Below, in pieces: positions 34,100 to 42,650 of a stretch of 64,000 bases of DNA. The notes below the pieces were generated by a model that saw only the letters and a list, made by a program, of their open reading frames with translations, ran no database searches and was not told where the DNA came from. The DNA lies in NCBI RefSeq assembly GCF_017163935.1, contig NZ_JABVZR010000001.1, positions 2,480,001-2,544,000 of the forward strand, written 5' to 3'. Source of the stretch: Novosphingobium terrae. GTDB taxonomy: Bacteria; Pseudomonadota; Alphaproteobacteria; Sphingomonadales; Sphingomonadaceae. Position 1 is the stretch's first letter. Each line of letters starts with the position of its first letter. A program made the translations under genes and the position numbers.

Positions 34100-35214
34100 G
34101 CGGGTTGCTCGCTGCTGGTCAGGGCCAGCAGGCGGCGGGCATAGGCCTCCTGATTGGCGGCATCCTCGGGCGAGACAGAGGCGATCATGCGGCGGTTGCG
34201 CGCCTCATGAAAGGCCAGTTCCTGATCGTGCAGATCCAGCGCATGGGTGAGGCAGCCAAGGCCCGCGGCAATGTCATTGCCCTCATAATAATAGCCCACA
34301 TCGGCGAAGAAGGGCGAATTGTGGATCAATGGATAATTGCCGTAAAGCACGTCGAGATAGAGATAATTCTGCCCCCAGTCGATCTGGTGAGAGACCACCA
34401 CATTGGCCGTCTCGGCCAGCACCCTGGCGACAAACTGCCGCCCGTCCAGCGAGACCCTGCCCTCCTGCGCCAGCCGCGATCCGCCCACCAGCGCGCCAAA
34501 AACGGGATGCTCTGTCATATGTCTGGTGTTGAGATAGGTGAGATGCGCGATCCGGCCCGGATCGACCTTTTCCAGCGTCTCGCAAATGAGGAAGGGAATG
34601 GTGCTCATCTTGCCCGCCGAGCGGTTAGGCTCGAAAAGCGCGGGCCGCAGCCCCTGCCCCAGCATCCCTTCGCGATAGCCGAAATGCGAGCCCTTTTCCG
34701 TCAGCTCGGCCACCTTCTGCTCCAGAAACATCGGCGACCACAGATAGGGCAGCTCATGCACCGGGCAACGATAGAGGCTGCGCATCATCGCGGTAAAGGC
34801 GCGGTCCTTGGGGAGCAGCCAGATTTCGTCGCTGCGCTCGATGGGCGGGAAATAGTCGTTGCGCCCGAAGAGATCGGGCTCGACCAGATCCATATAGGGA
34901 TGGCCGCAATTGAGATAGACAGCCTTGCCCCCGCCCGCGCGAAAGGCGCTCAGCCAATCGGGGTCTAGCGCGCCCGATACCTCGATGACGACATCGAGCG
35001 CCGTAAAGGCCTCCTGAGGGGAAAGCATCGCATAGCGCGCGCCCACCGCCCCGGCATCGCCGGGAGGGCCGCCGTCGCCGGTGTCGACCAGCAGCACCTG
35101 CTCAACAAAGGGCAGCGCTTCGAGCAGGCGGGCCAGATGATAGACATTCTGGCCGATGCCATTGCTCCAGATGTTGTGCTGGGCGCTGGTCAGGATCGAA
35201 AGGCCGATGCGCAT
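34096..35214 (-). CDS. DUF2827-family protein, copy 1
   Basis: This 372-residue paralogue of the next gene starts MRIGLSILTSAQHNIWSNGI, a nucleotide-sugar-binding-like N-terminal strand and loop. It carries LPYLWSPMFLEQ, LFEPNRSAGKMSTIPF, SHQIDWGQNYLYLDVLYG and YPLIHNSPFFADVGYYYEGN. It is the first gene of a two-gene unit. The two copies have diverged considerably, which suggests different substrates or a heterodimer. No polysaccharide gene cluster is adjacent. Confidence 0.8.
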   Translation of the reverse strand: MRIGLSILTSAQHNIWSNGIGQNVYHLARLLEALPFVEQVLLVDTGDGGPPGDAGAVGARYAMLSPQEAFTALDVVIEVSGALDPDWLSAFRAGGGKAVYLNCGHPYMDLVEPDLFGRNDYFPPIERSDEIWLLPKDRAFTAMMRSLYRCPVHELPYLWSPMFLEQKVAELTEKGSHFGYREGMLGQGLRPALFEPNRSAGKMSTIPFLICETLEKVDPGRIAHLTYLNTRHMTEHPVFGALVGGSRLAQEGRVSLDGRQFVARVLAETANVVVSHQIDWGQNYLYLDVLYGNYPLIHNSPFFADVGYYYEGNDIAAGLGCLTHALDLHDQELAFHEARNRRMIASVSPEDAANQEAYARRLLALTSSEQPA

Positions 35215-35338
35215 GCGATCCGCTCGTCAGGGGTTGGGGTGGACAGCGTAACGTCTCTTGCCGGGTCCGGCAATGGAGCGCGTGGGTTTCCGGTGTGGGT
35301 GGCGGAGGTCTGCTATGGGGAAGGTATGCTGCAAGCAG

Positions 35339-35869
35339 TCAGGGTTGCGGATAATGACCGCGGGGAGCGATCGCATTGATCAGGCTGGTCATGGGGCTGC
35401 TGGGCTGAGACGGAGGCGGCGACAGATCACGCTCGACAGGGGGATTGTTGACGCACCCCACAAACCCGCCCGGGTTGATCTCTGCCTTCCACAGTCGCCC
35501 TTCCGCACGCCATATGAACAGCGCGGTGGTGTAGTCGAAACGCATTGGCGCAGGGCTGTGAGGCATCACGACCCATTTATCATGAAAGCACAGGCGCAAG
35601 CTGTGCTTGTCATCGATCAGAATGTCAAAGCTCTTGGTCAGGCCATCCGATTTGCGGATCAGCGTGGCTGAAACAGCCGATTTCCGCACGACCACAAAGC
35701 CATTGTCTGCGAAAGTATGTTTGCCATCCTCCGCCCATCTTACGCCCCGGTTTCCGAAAGAGGCCAGATCAAGATGCTGCATGACCGTGTCGGACGTAAT
35801 GCCTTCCGGCCCACCATGACGAGGAGACGCGCCGATTGCCACCAGGGCAAGAACGATAGCCAACCTCAT
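35339..35869 (-). CDS. Exported unknown protein, 176 aa
   Basis: I do not recognise this family. ATG 35869 starts a short signal peptide (MRLAIVLALVAIGASP), and the mature part is a mixed alpha/beta domain containing KHTFADNGFVVVRKSAVSAT, KSFDILIDDKHSLRLCFHDK and a Pro/Ser-rich C-terminus. The two Cys (LCFHD and GCVNN) could form a disulfide in the periplasm. An upstream in-frame start at 35905 would displace the signal peptide. It is the last chromosomal gene before the mobile element. Confidence 0.65.
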   Translation of the reverse strand: MRLAIVLALVAIGASPRHGGPEGITSDTVMQHLDLASFGNRGVRWAEDGKHTFADNGFVVVRKSAVSATLIRKSDGLTKSFDILIDDKHSLRLCFHDKWVVMPHSPAPMRFDYTTALFIWRAEGRLWKAEINPGGFVGCVNNPPVERDLSPPPSQPSSPMTSLINAIAPRGHYPQP

Positions 35870-35905
35870 CACCACACTCTCGCCCCCCATGTCGCATGGA
35901 CACAA

Positions 35906-36429
35906 TGTTTCCCACCGCGAAGCTGAATGGTGCTGTAACGGCGTATCGGATGCATGATGGTGGTCGGTCTTATGCTCTCGATGTACAGAACGGGGAGTGC
36001 ATCCGCTCCTCTCAGTTCTTAGCGTTATCGGCCTGCACGATGGGGCAAACGGTATAAGCTGAAAACGAAAAGCACCTGGCGACCATGCGCGAACGGATTG
36101 CCCATCTTACCGCTTATCCCGGATAGGATGGAGACAGAAAAACAGCCTTCGGCAATGAAGTAAGGCCAATTCTCTGGATGATCAGGAAATATGGTCACCC
36201 CGCAATGTGGGGGTAACGATGGTAGGGAGGAGGGACTGAAATAGGATCATTGAAATAATTGAATTATTTCTGGAAATTATGATCGTCCTTCAGACAGGGC
36301 CCCCAAAAGAGCCCTAAAAATTCTGGCCTGAAAAATCACTCGAACCGCCGACATTCGAGATTCAGAGGACCTTTCCCTTCTCACGACGTGATCTGTAGGT
36401 CAAACATGCGATCCCAGCGATAGGACAAG
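35906..36429. other. Gene-free junction between chromosome and mobile element
   Basis: This 524-bp stretch is less GC-rich than the neighbouring chromosome. It contains a degraded copy of the tRNA-Met 3' end (36219-36240), a perfect AT-rich inverted repeat, GAAATAAT (36252-36259) / ATTATTTC (36263-36270), and ACTCGAACCGCCGACA (36338-36353), a 15/16 match to the tRNA T-arm region at 53724-53739. I see no convincing coding frame. Confidence 0.5.
36219..36240. repeat. Candidate attL, degraded copy of the tRNA-Met 3' end
   Basis: ATGGTAG-GGAGGAGGGACT-GAA matches the tRNA end at 53707-53730 (ATGGTAG c GGAGGAGGGACT c GAA) except for two missing single bases. It has the orientation expected for a duplication made by integration into the tRNA 3' end. 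The two gaps suggest decay, or that the true crossover site is a different segment nearby. Confidence 0.5.
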
Positions 36430-39426
36430 TTACGACGCATGAACGTCGCGGACTTGCCGAAGTGCTCGATTGAAGAAGTGGCGCGTGGCCTTGTCCCGCG
36501 CCTCCGCGTCCGTCAAAACGATGTTGCGCATCTCATTATCGCGCTGGAACATGCGGACCGCGCCTTGGAAGAACGCTTGGGCGAAGGCAGTGTAAACAAC
36601 ATCCGGCGGGTTATTGCGCAACATCTCCGCAAGGTCGTCGCCTAGAATCTCCTCGTTCACCTGCTCGAAGCGGATCATGTCGGTTTCGGAGAATTGCGTT
36701 CCATAACGTTCGTTGAACGCCTTGACGATCTCGGACAACTCCTTCTGCTCGTCCTCGGTGTAGGGCTTAGCCCCGAACTCGCTGATCCCTTTTAGCGCCG
36801 CCCTGTCGCCGACGGCGAGCGAGGCGTCACCCTGCTCCTTCTGCTCAACCTTGAACTTTTGTAGCCGGAGCATGTCGTCAGTGATTTCAATTTCGGGTGG
36901 GATCTGCCGGTTGGGAAGGAGGCGAGCGAGCCATGCGCCGTATGAGTAGAGCTTTTCCAAGCTCGTATCCTCCAGCCTCATCACCTGCGCGATAAAGCTA
37001 TAGAAACGCATATAGCTGCGCAGAAGTTGGCGGAACTCCTCCTGCCGCCCCTCATCGTCATCAGCTTCAAACCGGGCGACGGCCTCACGGACAAGCCCTT
37101 CGAGCCGCGCACGGTCCACGCCATCGAGTTGCCCCTTGTAGTAAGTCGCCGCAAATCGCTCAATCTCTTCCTTATCGAGATAGGCGAATTTGAACAGCCG
37201 TCCTTCAAGGTCGTAAACGAGATTAGGATCGGAGTTGGCTTCGAGCGCTGTCACCTCGAAATATGGGCGGAAGGCATCCTGTATGTCCTCGATGATATTT
37301 TGGAAGTCGAGGATATAGGTCTGGTCCTTACCGGGCCGGGTGCGGTTCAGACGCGATAGAGTTTGCACGGCCTGTAAGCCCGCCAGTTTGCGGTCCACAT
37401 ACATAGCGCAGAGTTTCGGCTGGTCAAAGCCGGTCTGGTATTTCTCGGCGACGATCAGGATTTGATACTGGTCGGGATAGGGCGTGCCGTCTGGCTTAAA
37501 GCCATCGAATCGGCCCGGCAGTTCGGTTTCGGCAAAGCCTGTCAGGTCGGCTTCTGTGTAGGTTTGGCCATCGAAGGTCAGTTCGCCCGAGAAGGCGACA
37601 AGCGCACGGAGGTCGCGATAGTCTTGCGCCTTGATGTAGTCGCGCACACCGAAGAAGTAGCGCAGCGCATGATCGCGGCTGCCTGTAACGATCATTGCCT
37701 TGGCCTGTCCGTCAAGCATTTTCGCGACATGGCGGCGAAAATGCTCGACAATTATCTCGACCTTCTGGCCGATGGCGGTAGGATGTAGATTGGCATAGCG
37801 CGCAACTCGGCGCTGGCCGCGCCGCCCACTTAGCTGCGGGTCGTCTTCGATAGCTTTTTCCAGTTCGTAATAGGCCTTGTAGGTCATGTAATTCTGCAGA
37901 ACGTTCAGAATGAAGCCCTCTTCGATGGCTTGGCGCATCGAATAGAGATGGAACGGGTGCGGAAGTCCGTCTGGACCCTTGGTGCCAAAGCGTTCCAGCG
38001 TGACATTGCGCGGGGTCGCGGTGAAGGCGAAGAAACTGATATTCGCCTGCGGTCCGCGCGCCTTTTGATAGGCGGCGATGATATCCTCTATATCGTCGCT
38101 GGAATCCGCCTCGCGCGTGAGCGCGTCGGTCATGGCTTGGGCGGACTTGCCGGACTGGCTGCTGTGTGCCTCGTCCACGATGACGGCGAAGGTGCGATCG
38201 CCCAGACCGGAAATCGCTTTCAAATGATCAGTAGAGAATTTCTGGATCGTAGTGACAATGATGCGCGCGCCTCTGGCGATGGCCTGCTTAAGCTGCTTCG
38301 ATGTGCCGTCTATTTTGCGCACAACTCCCTGCGTCTGCTCGAACTGCGAGACTGTGTTTTGAAGCTGACGGTCCAACACAATGCGGTCGGTGACGATGAT
38401 TGCAGTGTTGAATACCGCCTTGTCATCCGCGTCATGAAGGTTGATCGCGTGGTGGGCGAGCCAGCCGATGGTGTTGGATTTGCCTGAACCTGCCGAGTGT
38501 TGGATCAGGTAGTTGCGTCCCGCGCCAAACTGACCTGCGTGCGCCATAAGCCTGCACACGGCGTCAAGCTGCTGGAAGCGCGGAAAGATCAAGGCCTCGT
38601 TCTTGCCGCTGGTATCAAGGTTTACGAACCGCCCGATGATGTCGAGCAGCACGGCGCGGGAGAATATCGCCGCGCCCCATTCGCCAGAGTTGTAGAGATA
38701 GGCAACGCGGAACTCGTCCTCAATGTCGGGATTCCCGGCCCCGCCATCGCGGCCACGGTTGAAGGGCAGGAAACGGGTGCGGCCATTTTGCAGCCGCGTG
38801 GTCATGGACACATTGTCCTCGTCCAGTGCAAAATGGACCAAGGCCCCGCGCTTGAAGGTCAGCAACGGTTCTCCCGCTGGTGAACGGTCCTGCCGATATT
38901 GCTTTTCGGCGTGACGGAAATTGGAGCCGGTAAGGAGGTTCTTGGCCTCCATTGTGGCGACGGGCAGGCCGTTGAGGAACAAGGCCACGTCCAACCGCCC
39001 CCCGTGGCGTTCGCTATATTCAACCTCCTTCATCACCGAGAGGATATTGGCCTCGTATTCGGCGACGCGCTTGGGTTCCAAGCTGCTAGCGGGCCGGAAA
39101 TAACAAAGGGAGAACTTGATGCCGGGGACAATCTTGATTCCCTGCCGCAACACATCAAGCAGTCCGCGATCTTTAAGGGACTTTTCAAGCTGCTTGAAAA
39201 ACGTGTCTTCCGCCGCAGTAGTGTAATGCTCTTCCAGCTTGGCCCATTCTTCGGGCTGAGTGTTTTGAACGAAACTCAAGACCAAAGCCCTATCCATCGC
39301 CAGCCCACGGTGGTAATCGATCTTGGTATTGCGCAATTCATAGCCCTCACCCGCGACAAGGCGGGCGATCAGGTGGTCCTGTACCACCTGTTCCTTATGG
39401 AGGTTGTGAGCGGCGGACTGCTTCAT
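36430..39426 (-). CDS. hsdR: Type I restriction enzyme, R subunit
   Basis: This 998-residue HsdR has an N-terminal nuclease domain (about 1-250, with ...LDVALFLNGLPVATMEAKN containing the PD-(D/E)xK-type E-x-K). The SF2 translocase motor has Walker A HSAGSGKSNTIGWLAH near residue 310, DEAH motif VIVDEAHSSQSG and motif VI-like QTLSRLNRTRPGKDQ, followed by a C-terminal helical region for M2S1 docking. The ATP-dependent motor pulls unmodified DNA and cleaves it. It is the last gene of hsdMSR and overlaps hsdS by 4 bp. Confidence 0.95.
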   Translation of the reverse strand: MKQSAAHNLHKEQVVQDHLIARLVAGEGYELRNTKIDYHRGLAMDRALVLSFVQNTQPEEWAKLEEHYTTAAEDTFFKQLEKSLKDRGLLDVLRQGIKIVPGIKFSLCYFRPASSLEPKRVAEYEANILSVMKEVEYSERHGGRLDVALFLNGLPVATMEAKNLLTGSNFRHAEKQYRQDRSPAGEPLLTFKRGALVHFALDEDNVSMTTRLQNGRTRFLPFNRGRDGGAGNPDIEDEFRVAYLYNSGEWGAAIFSRAVLLDIIGRFVNLDTSGKNEALIFPRFQQLDAVCRLMAHAGQFGAGRNYLIQHSAGSGKSNTIGWLAHHAINLHDADDKAVFNTAIIVTDRIVLDRQLQNTVSQFEQTQGVVRKIDGTSKQLKQAIARGARIIVTTIQKFSTDHLKAISGLGDRTFAVIVDEAHSSQSGKSAQAMTDALTREADSSDDIEDIIAAYQKARGPQANISFFAFTATPRNVTLERFGTKGPDGLPHPFHLYSMRQAIEEGFILNVLQNYMTYKAYYELEKAIEDDPQLSGRRGQRRVARYANLHPTAIGQKVEIIVEHFRRHVAKMLDGQAKAMIVTGSRDHALRYFFGVRDYIKAQDYRDLRALVAFSGELTFDGQTYTEADLTGFAETELPGRFDGFKPDGTPYPDQYQILIVAEKYQTGFDQPKLCAMYVDRKLAGLQAVQTLSRLNRTRPGKDQTYILDFQNIIEDIQDAFRPYFEVTALEANSDPNLVYDLEGRLFKFAYLDKEEIERFAATYYKGQLDGVDRARLEGLVREAVARFEADDDEGRQEEFRQLLRSYMRFYSFIAQVMRLEDTSLEKLYSYGAWLARLLPNRQIPPEIEITDDMLRLQKFKVEQKEQGDASLAVGDRAALKGISEFGAKPYTEDEQKELSEIVKAFNERYGTQFSETDMIRFEQVNEEILGDDLAEMLRNNPPDVVYTAFAQAFFQGAVRMFQRDNEMRNIVLTDAEARDKATRHFFNRALRQVRDVHAS

Positions 39427-40166
39427 TCGGAAACCTCATTCTCATCCCGATGGGTCGCAGCGGCAGCGGCCAATCTTTGCATCAACTTATCAGAAATCTC
39501 TTCGTGAGCGACGGATGTAGAGGCCATGATAGCCTGCACAATGGCCGCTTGGCGCCTCTTGGCCAGCAGGGACAGGAGTGATCCTTCAGTTGCCACTTGA
39601 ACCGCTCTATTACCGCCAATTTGAGAAACTATGGAATCTATGGCGAACAGGGATTTTTTTAAACGCCCTGTTATTTCCCTCTGCTCCGACAGGTCGGGAG
39701 AAAGAATCCAATCGTTTGGAAAATCATTGAAGCTTATAGATTGCCTGACCCCGCCCCCTAGTGAATAGTAATATTTCGATATGTCCAAGGCATACAAGAA
39801 ATAATACCAATACTCAGGGTCATCGCCCTGCGAAGCGTGCACAGCATCATATGCGGACGTTACAATCCCCCGCTCTTTCACTAGTCCCTGACGTAGACTG
39901 CGCTTGTCATTTTGGAGGTCCGTCAATCGAAGAACGATGTCTCCCGGTTCAACAATCTGGTATCCTTCAAAAGAAGCAGGGACCAGACCTTCAGCGCTCT
40001 CTATATCTTTGCGAATGATGTTACCGTAACTCAGCGAAAGAAGATTTTTCTCTTTCAGACCTTCATTTTTATTAGACTTCCTGATTCTCAATACATGCTT
40101 GAGCTTTCTAGGCATCCAATGAGGCGGCGGCTCGATCCCAGTGACCTTAGATTGAAGAGAGATCAT
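39423..40166 (-). CDS. hsdS: Type I specificity subunit, half-size (single TRD)
   Basis: This is a 247-residue S subunit with only one target-recognition domain (about 15-165, from HWMPRKLKHVLRI to NDWILSPDL) followed by one conserved helix (SEQREITGRLKKSLFAIDSI, ending near LAKRRQAAIVQAIM). Usual HsdS proteins have two TRDs and about 400-450 residues. No second half-gene is adjacent and there is no in-frame continuation. It overlaps hsdM and hsdR by ATGA at both ends, which argues for an intact coupled gene rather than a broken one. Two copies could pair and recognise a symmetric bipartite site. Confidence 0.85.
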   Translation of the reverse strand: MISLQSKVTGIEPPPHWMPRKLKHVLRIRKSNKNEGLKEKNLLSLSYGNIIRKDIESAEGLVPASFEGYQIVEPGDIVLRLTDLQNDKRSLRQGLVKERGIVTSAYDAVHASQGDDPEYWYYFLYALDISKYYYSLGGGVRQSISFNDFPNDWILSPDLSEQREITGRLKKSLFAIDSIVSQIGGNRAVQVATEGSLLSLLAKRRQAAIVQAIMASTSVAHEEISDKLMQRLAAAAATHRDENEVSE

Positions 40167-42181
40167 AGTGTGACTTCCATAAGGAGATCAGATATATCGG
40201 CGCGCATACTCTCAATTGCCTTATCTATTTGTTCCATGCTTTCCGGCCTGTAGAACTGAAAGAAATATCTATTGAAGTTAATGGCGTATCCGACGCGACC
40301 GACCCCTCTATCCTTTGGGTCAATATATTGTTCATCAACCCAAGCGTCTGAAAAGAACGGTGTCACCTCGCGCGCGACATACTCGCGCCAATCCTCTTTC
40401 AGCGGCACAAGTTCGTGGTCGCGCAGGTCGGTATCCGGCTCGGGATTGCCATATTTGTCGGCACAGATGTCGGCTTCTTCATCGCGCTCGGAAAGTGCCG
40501 AAAGGATCGCCTTCTTGACCGGTCCGGCGATTGCCACGCCCTCGTCCTTGAGCGCTTTGGTCAAAACCTTGTTGAAGGCATCGCGGTTCATGAAGAGCGC
40601 GTCGTCCATGCTTAACAAGACGACCTCGATCTCTTCCCGCTCGTCGTCGGGCAGGCGGGCAAACACTTTCTCATCAGCTAGACGGGCGATCCGCTCTTGG
40701 CTCGCCCGAAAATTAAGGCGCAACGGGCGCTCGACACGGATTTCGCGGTAGCCGAAGTCCGCAACGTCAAAGATTTTGGCAACGCCGCCTTCACCGCTGC
40801 CGCCGTTCAGGAAGCCTTCATAGATACGCACAATGTCGGCGCGGGCTTCTTCGGGAATCTCGCGGCGCTTGGAGCCGAGGGATTTGCGCATAGAACGCCA
40901 AAACCGCTCGCCGCTGGCGTCGATCAACTGCACCTTGCCCCGGCGATTGTCGGGCTTGCGGTTGGTCAGCAGCCATACATAGGTCTGGATGCCGGTGTTG
41001 TAGAACAGATCGGTGGGCAGCGCGACAATCGCTTCGACCCAATCATCTTCGAACATCCAGCGGCGGATTTCGCTTTCGCCGGACCCGGCCCCGCCCGTGA
41101 ACAGGGGCGAGCCGTTCATGACGATGCCTATGCGCGAGCCGATTTCATCGTCGCGCATTTTCGAGATCATGTGTTGCAGAAAGAGAAGCTGGCCATCGGA
41201 AATGCGCGGCGTTCCTGCGCCGAAACGACCATCAAAGCCAAGGGAATCGACTTCGTCCTTGATCGCGTCTTGATACTTTTTCCAGTCCACGCCGTAGGGA
41301 GGGTTGGACAGCATGTAGTGGAATTTCTTTTCCTTATGAGAGTCTTGTGTGAGCGTGTTGCCGAAGGCGATCTGCTCGGGATCGTGGCCTGTTACAAGCA
41401 TGTCGGATTTGCAGATGCCAAAGGATTCCCCGTTCAATTCCTGCCCGAACAATTCGACCCGGATTGAGGGATTGAACTCCTGCAAGGCGGCTTCGGTGAG
41501 GGCGAGCATACCGCCCGTGCCGCAGGCCGGATCATAGACTTGCCGGATGATGCCGCGTCCGGTCAGCTTAGTATCGTCATTGGCGATCAGCAAGTCCACG
41601 ATCAGGCGTATCACCTCGCGCGGGGTGAAGTGTTCGCCCGCCGTCTCGTTGGAGATTTCCGAGAAGCGGCGGATCAGTTCCTCGAAGAGATAGCCCATCT
41701 CTATATTGCTGACCGCATCGGGATGCAGGTTGATCTCAGTGAAACGCTCAAAGACGTTCCAAATGATACCCCCTTCCTTGAGGCGCTTAAGCTGGTCGGT
41801 AAACAGGAATTTATCGAGAAAGATGTCGCGAACGTTTGCCGAAAATTTGGTGATGTAATCGACCAAGTTTGCGTGAAGCTGGCTGGGGTCTTGACCCTTG
41901 AGGGTGGCCAGCGTGAAACGGGACAGGTTGTAGACTTTCACATTCCCGCCCACCGCGCCGAACAAAATCATGTCGCGGGTGGCGTCGTCTACGCCCTCGG
42001 GAACCGAATTGGCGGCTTCAAGAACGGCGGCTTTGGTAGAGGCAAGGATGCAGTCGAGGCGGCGCAATACGACAAAGGGTAAAATGACCTTCCCATATTC
42101 AGACTGCTTGAAGTCACCGCGTAGAATCTCGGCAATTGACCACACAAACCCGCCAAGGGTGCGAACTTCTTCTCTTTGCAT
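40163..42181 (-). CDS. hsdM: Type I DNA methyltransferase, M subunit
   Basis: This 672-residue N6-adenine methyltransferase has the SAM-binding motif VYDPACGTGGML (about residue 216) and the catalytic motif LSNPPYGVDWKK (about 290), preceded by the HsdM N-terminal helical domain and ETAGEHFTPREVIRLIV. The C-terminal extension of about 170 residues is longer than in EcoKI HsdM but usual for the long-HsdM group. It starts the hsdMSR operon and lies 78 bp after a HigA-like regulator gene on the same strand. Confidence 0.95.
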   Translation of the reverse strand: MQREEVRTLGGFVWSIAEILRGDFKQSEYGKVILPFVVLRRLDCILASTKAAVLEAANSVPEGVDDATRDMILFGAVGGNVKVYNLSRFTLATLKGQDPSQLHANLVDYITKFSANVRDIFLDKFLFTDQLKRLKEGGIIWNVFERFTEINLHPDAVSNIEMGYLFEELIRRFSEISNETAGEHFTPREVIRLIVDLLIANDDTKLTGRGIIRQVYDPACGTGGMLALTEAALQEFNPSIRVELFGQELNGESFGICKSDMLVTGHDPEQIAFGNTLTQDSHKEKKFHYMLSNPPYGVDWKKYQDAIKDEVDSLGFDGRFGAGTPRISDGQLLFLQHMISKMRDDEIGSRIGIVMNGSPLFTGGAGSGESEIRRWMFEDDWVEAIVALPTDLFYNTGIQTYVWLLTNRKPDNRRGKVQLIDASGERFWRSMRKSLGSKRREIPEEARADIVRIYEGFLNGGSGEGGVAKIFDVADFGYREIRVERPLRLNFRASQERIARLADEKVFARLPDDEREEIEVVLLSMDDALFMNRDAFNKVLTKALKDEGVAIAGPVKKAILSALSERDEEADICADKYGNPEPDTDLRDHELVPLKEDWREYVAREVTPFFSDAWVDEQYIDPKDRGVGRVGYAINFNRYFFQFYRPESMEQIDKAIESMRADISDLLMEVTL

Positions 42182-42259
42182 CAGTTAATATCTCGCCGTT
42201 CTCGAATTTATAAACGCGACCACTACCCACCCGATCTGGGTCACTTAGGCCAGTTGTTG

Positions 42260-42577
42260 CTAATCGTCTCGCTGCTTCCATTTGAAAGGAAAAACTCTAA
42301 TTTCCGCTTCCCTTTTGCGAGTCTGCGCGATGTCGTAGCTGCTTTGCATCTGCATGAGGGTATCCATCGACACCCCAAATCCCTTCTCGATACGCAGCGC
42401 CATTTCAGGCGACAGGTTCGCGCGCTCATTAAGCAAGGTCGAAAGTGTAGCGCGCGTAACGCCCAGCACGTCCGCTGCGGCTGTGACCGACAAGCCCAAC
42501 GGCTCTATGATCTCATGCTTGATGAAACCGCCGGGGTGGGCCGGATTTTTCAAGCGAATATCTGCAATCGCGGTCAT
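42260..42577 (-). CDS. HigA-family antitoxin-like regulator without a toxin gene
   Basis: This 105-residue XRE/HigA-type protein carries NPAHPGGFIKHEIIEPLG, then LSVTAAADVLGVTRATLSTL (HTH) and the HigA tail ANLSPEMALRIEKGFGVSMDTLM. ATG 42577 follows a GGGGGG Shine-Dalgarno; the longer frame to 42709 lies in the relaxase gene end and lacks family features. HigB toxins are normally encoded immediately upstream, but only 73 bp separate it from the relaxase stop, so no toxin gene exists here. Its place before hsdMSR suggests a role like a controller protein for the restriction operon. Confidence 0.82.
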   Translation of the reverse strand: MTAIADIRLKNPAHPGGFIKHEIIEPLGLSVTAAADVLGVTRATLSTLLNERANLSPEMALRIEKGFGVSMDTLMQMQSSYDIAQTRKREAEIRVFPFKWKQRDD

Positions 42578-42650
42578 AGCTGCCCCCCTGGATCGTGCGG
42601 CGTTGGGCGACGCTATACAGATGTCGGCGTGCAAACAAACCCTATCTTCA

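Noticed and set aside
42260..42577. Complete HigBA toxin-antitoxin module
   Set aside because: Only the HigA-like gene is present; the flanking gaps (73 and 78 bp) cannot hold a HigB toxin.
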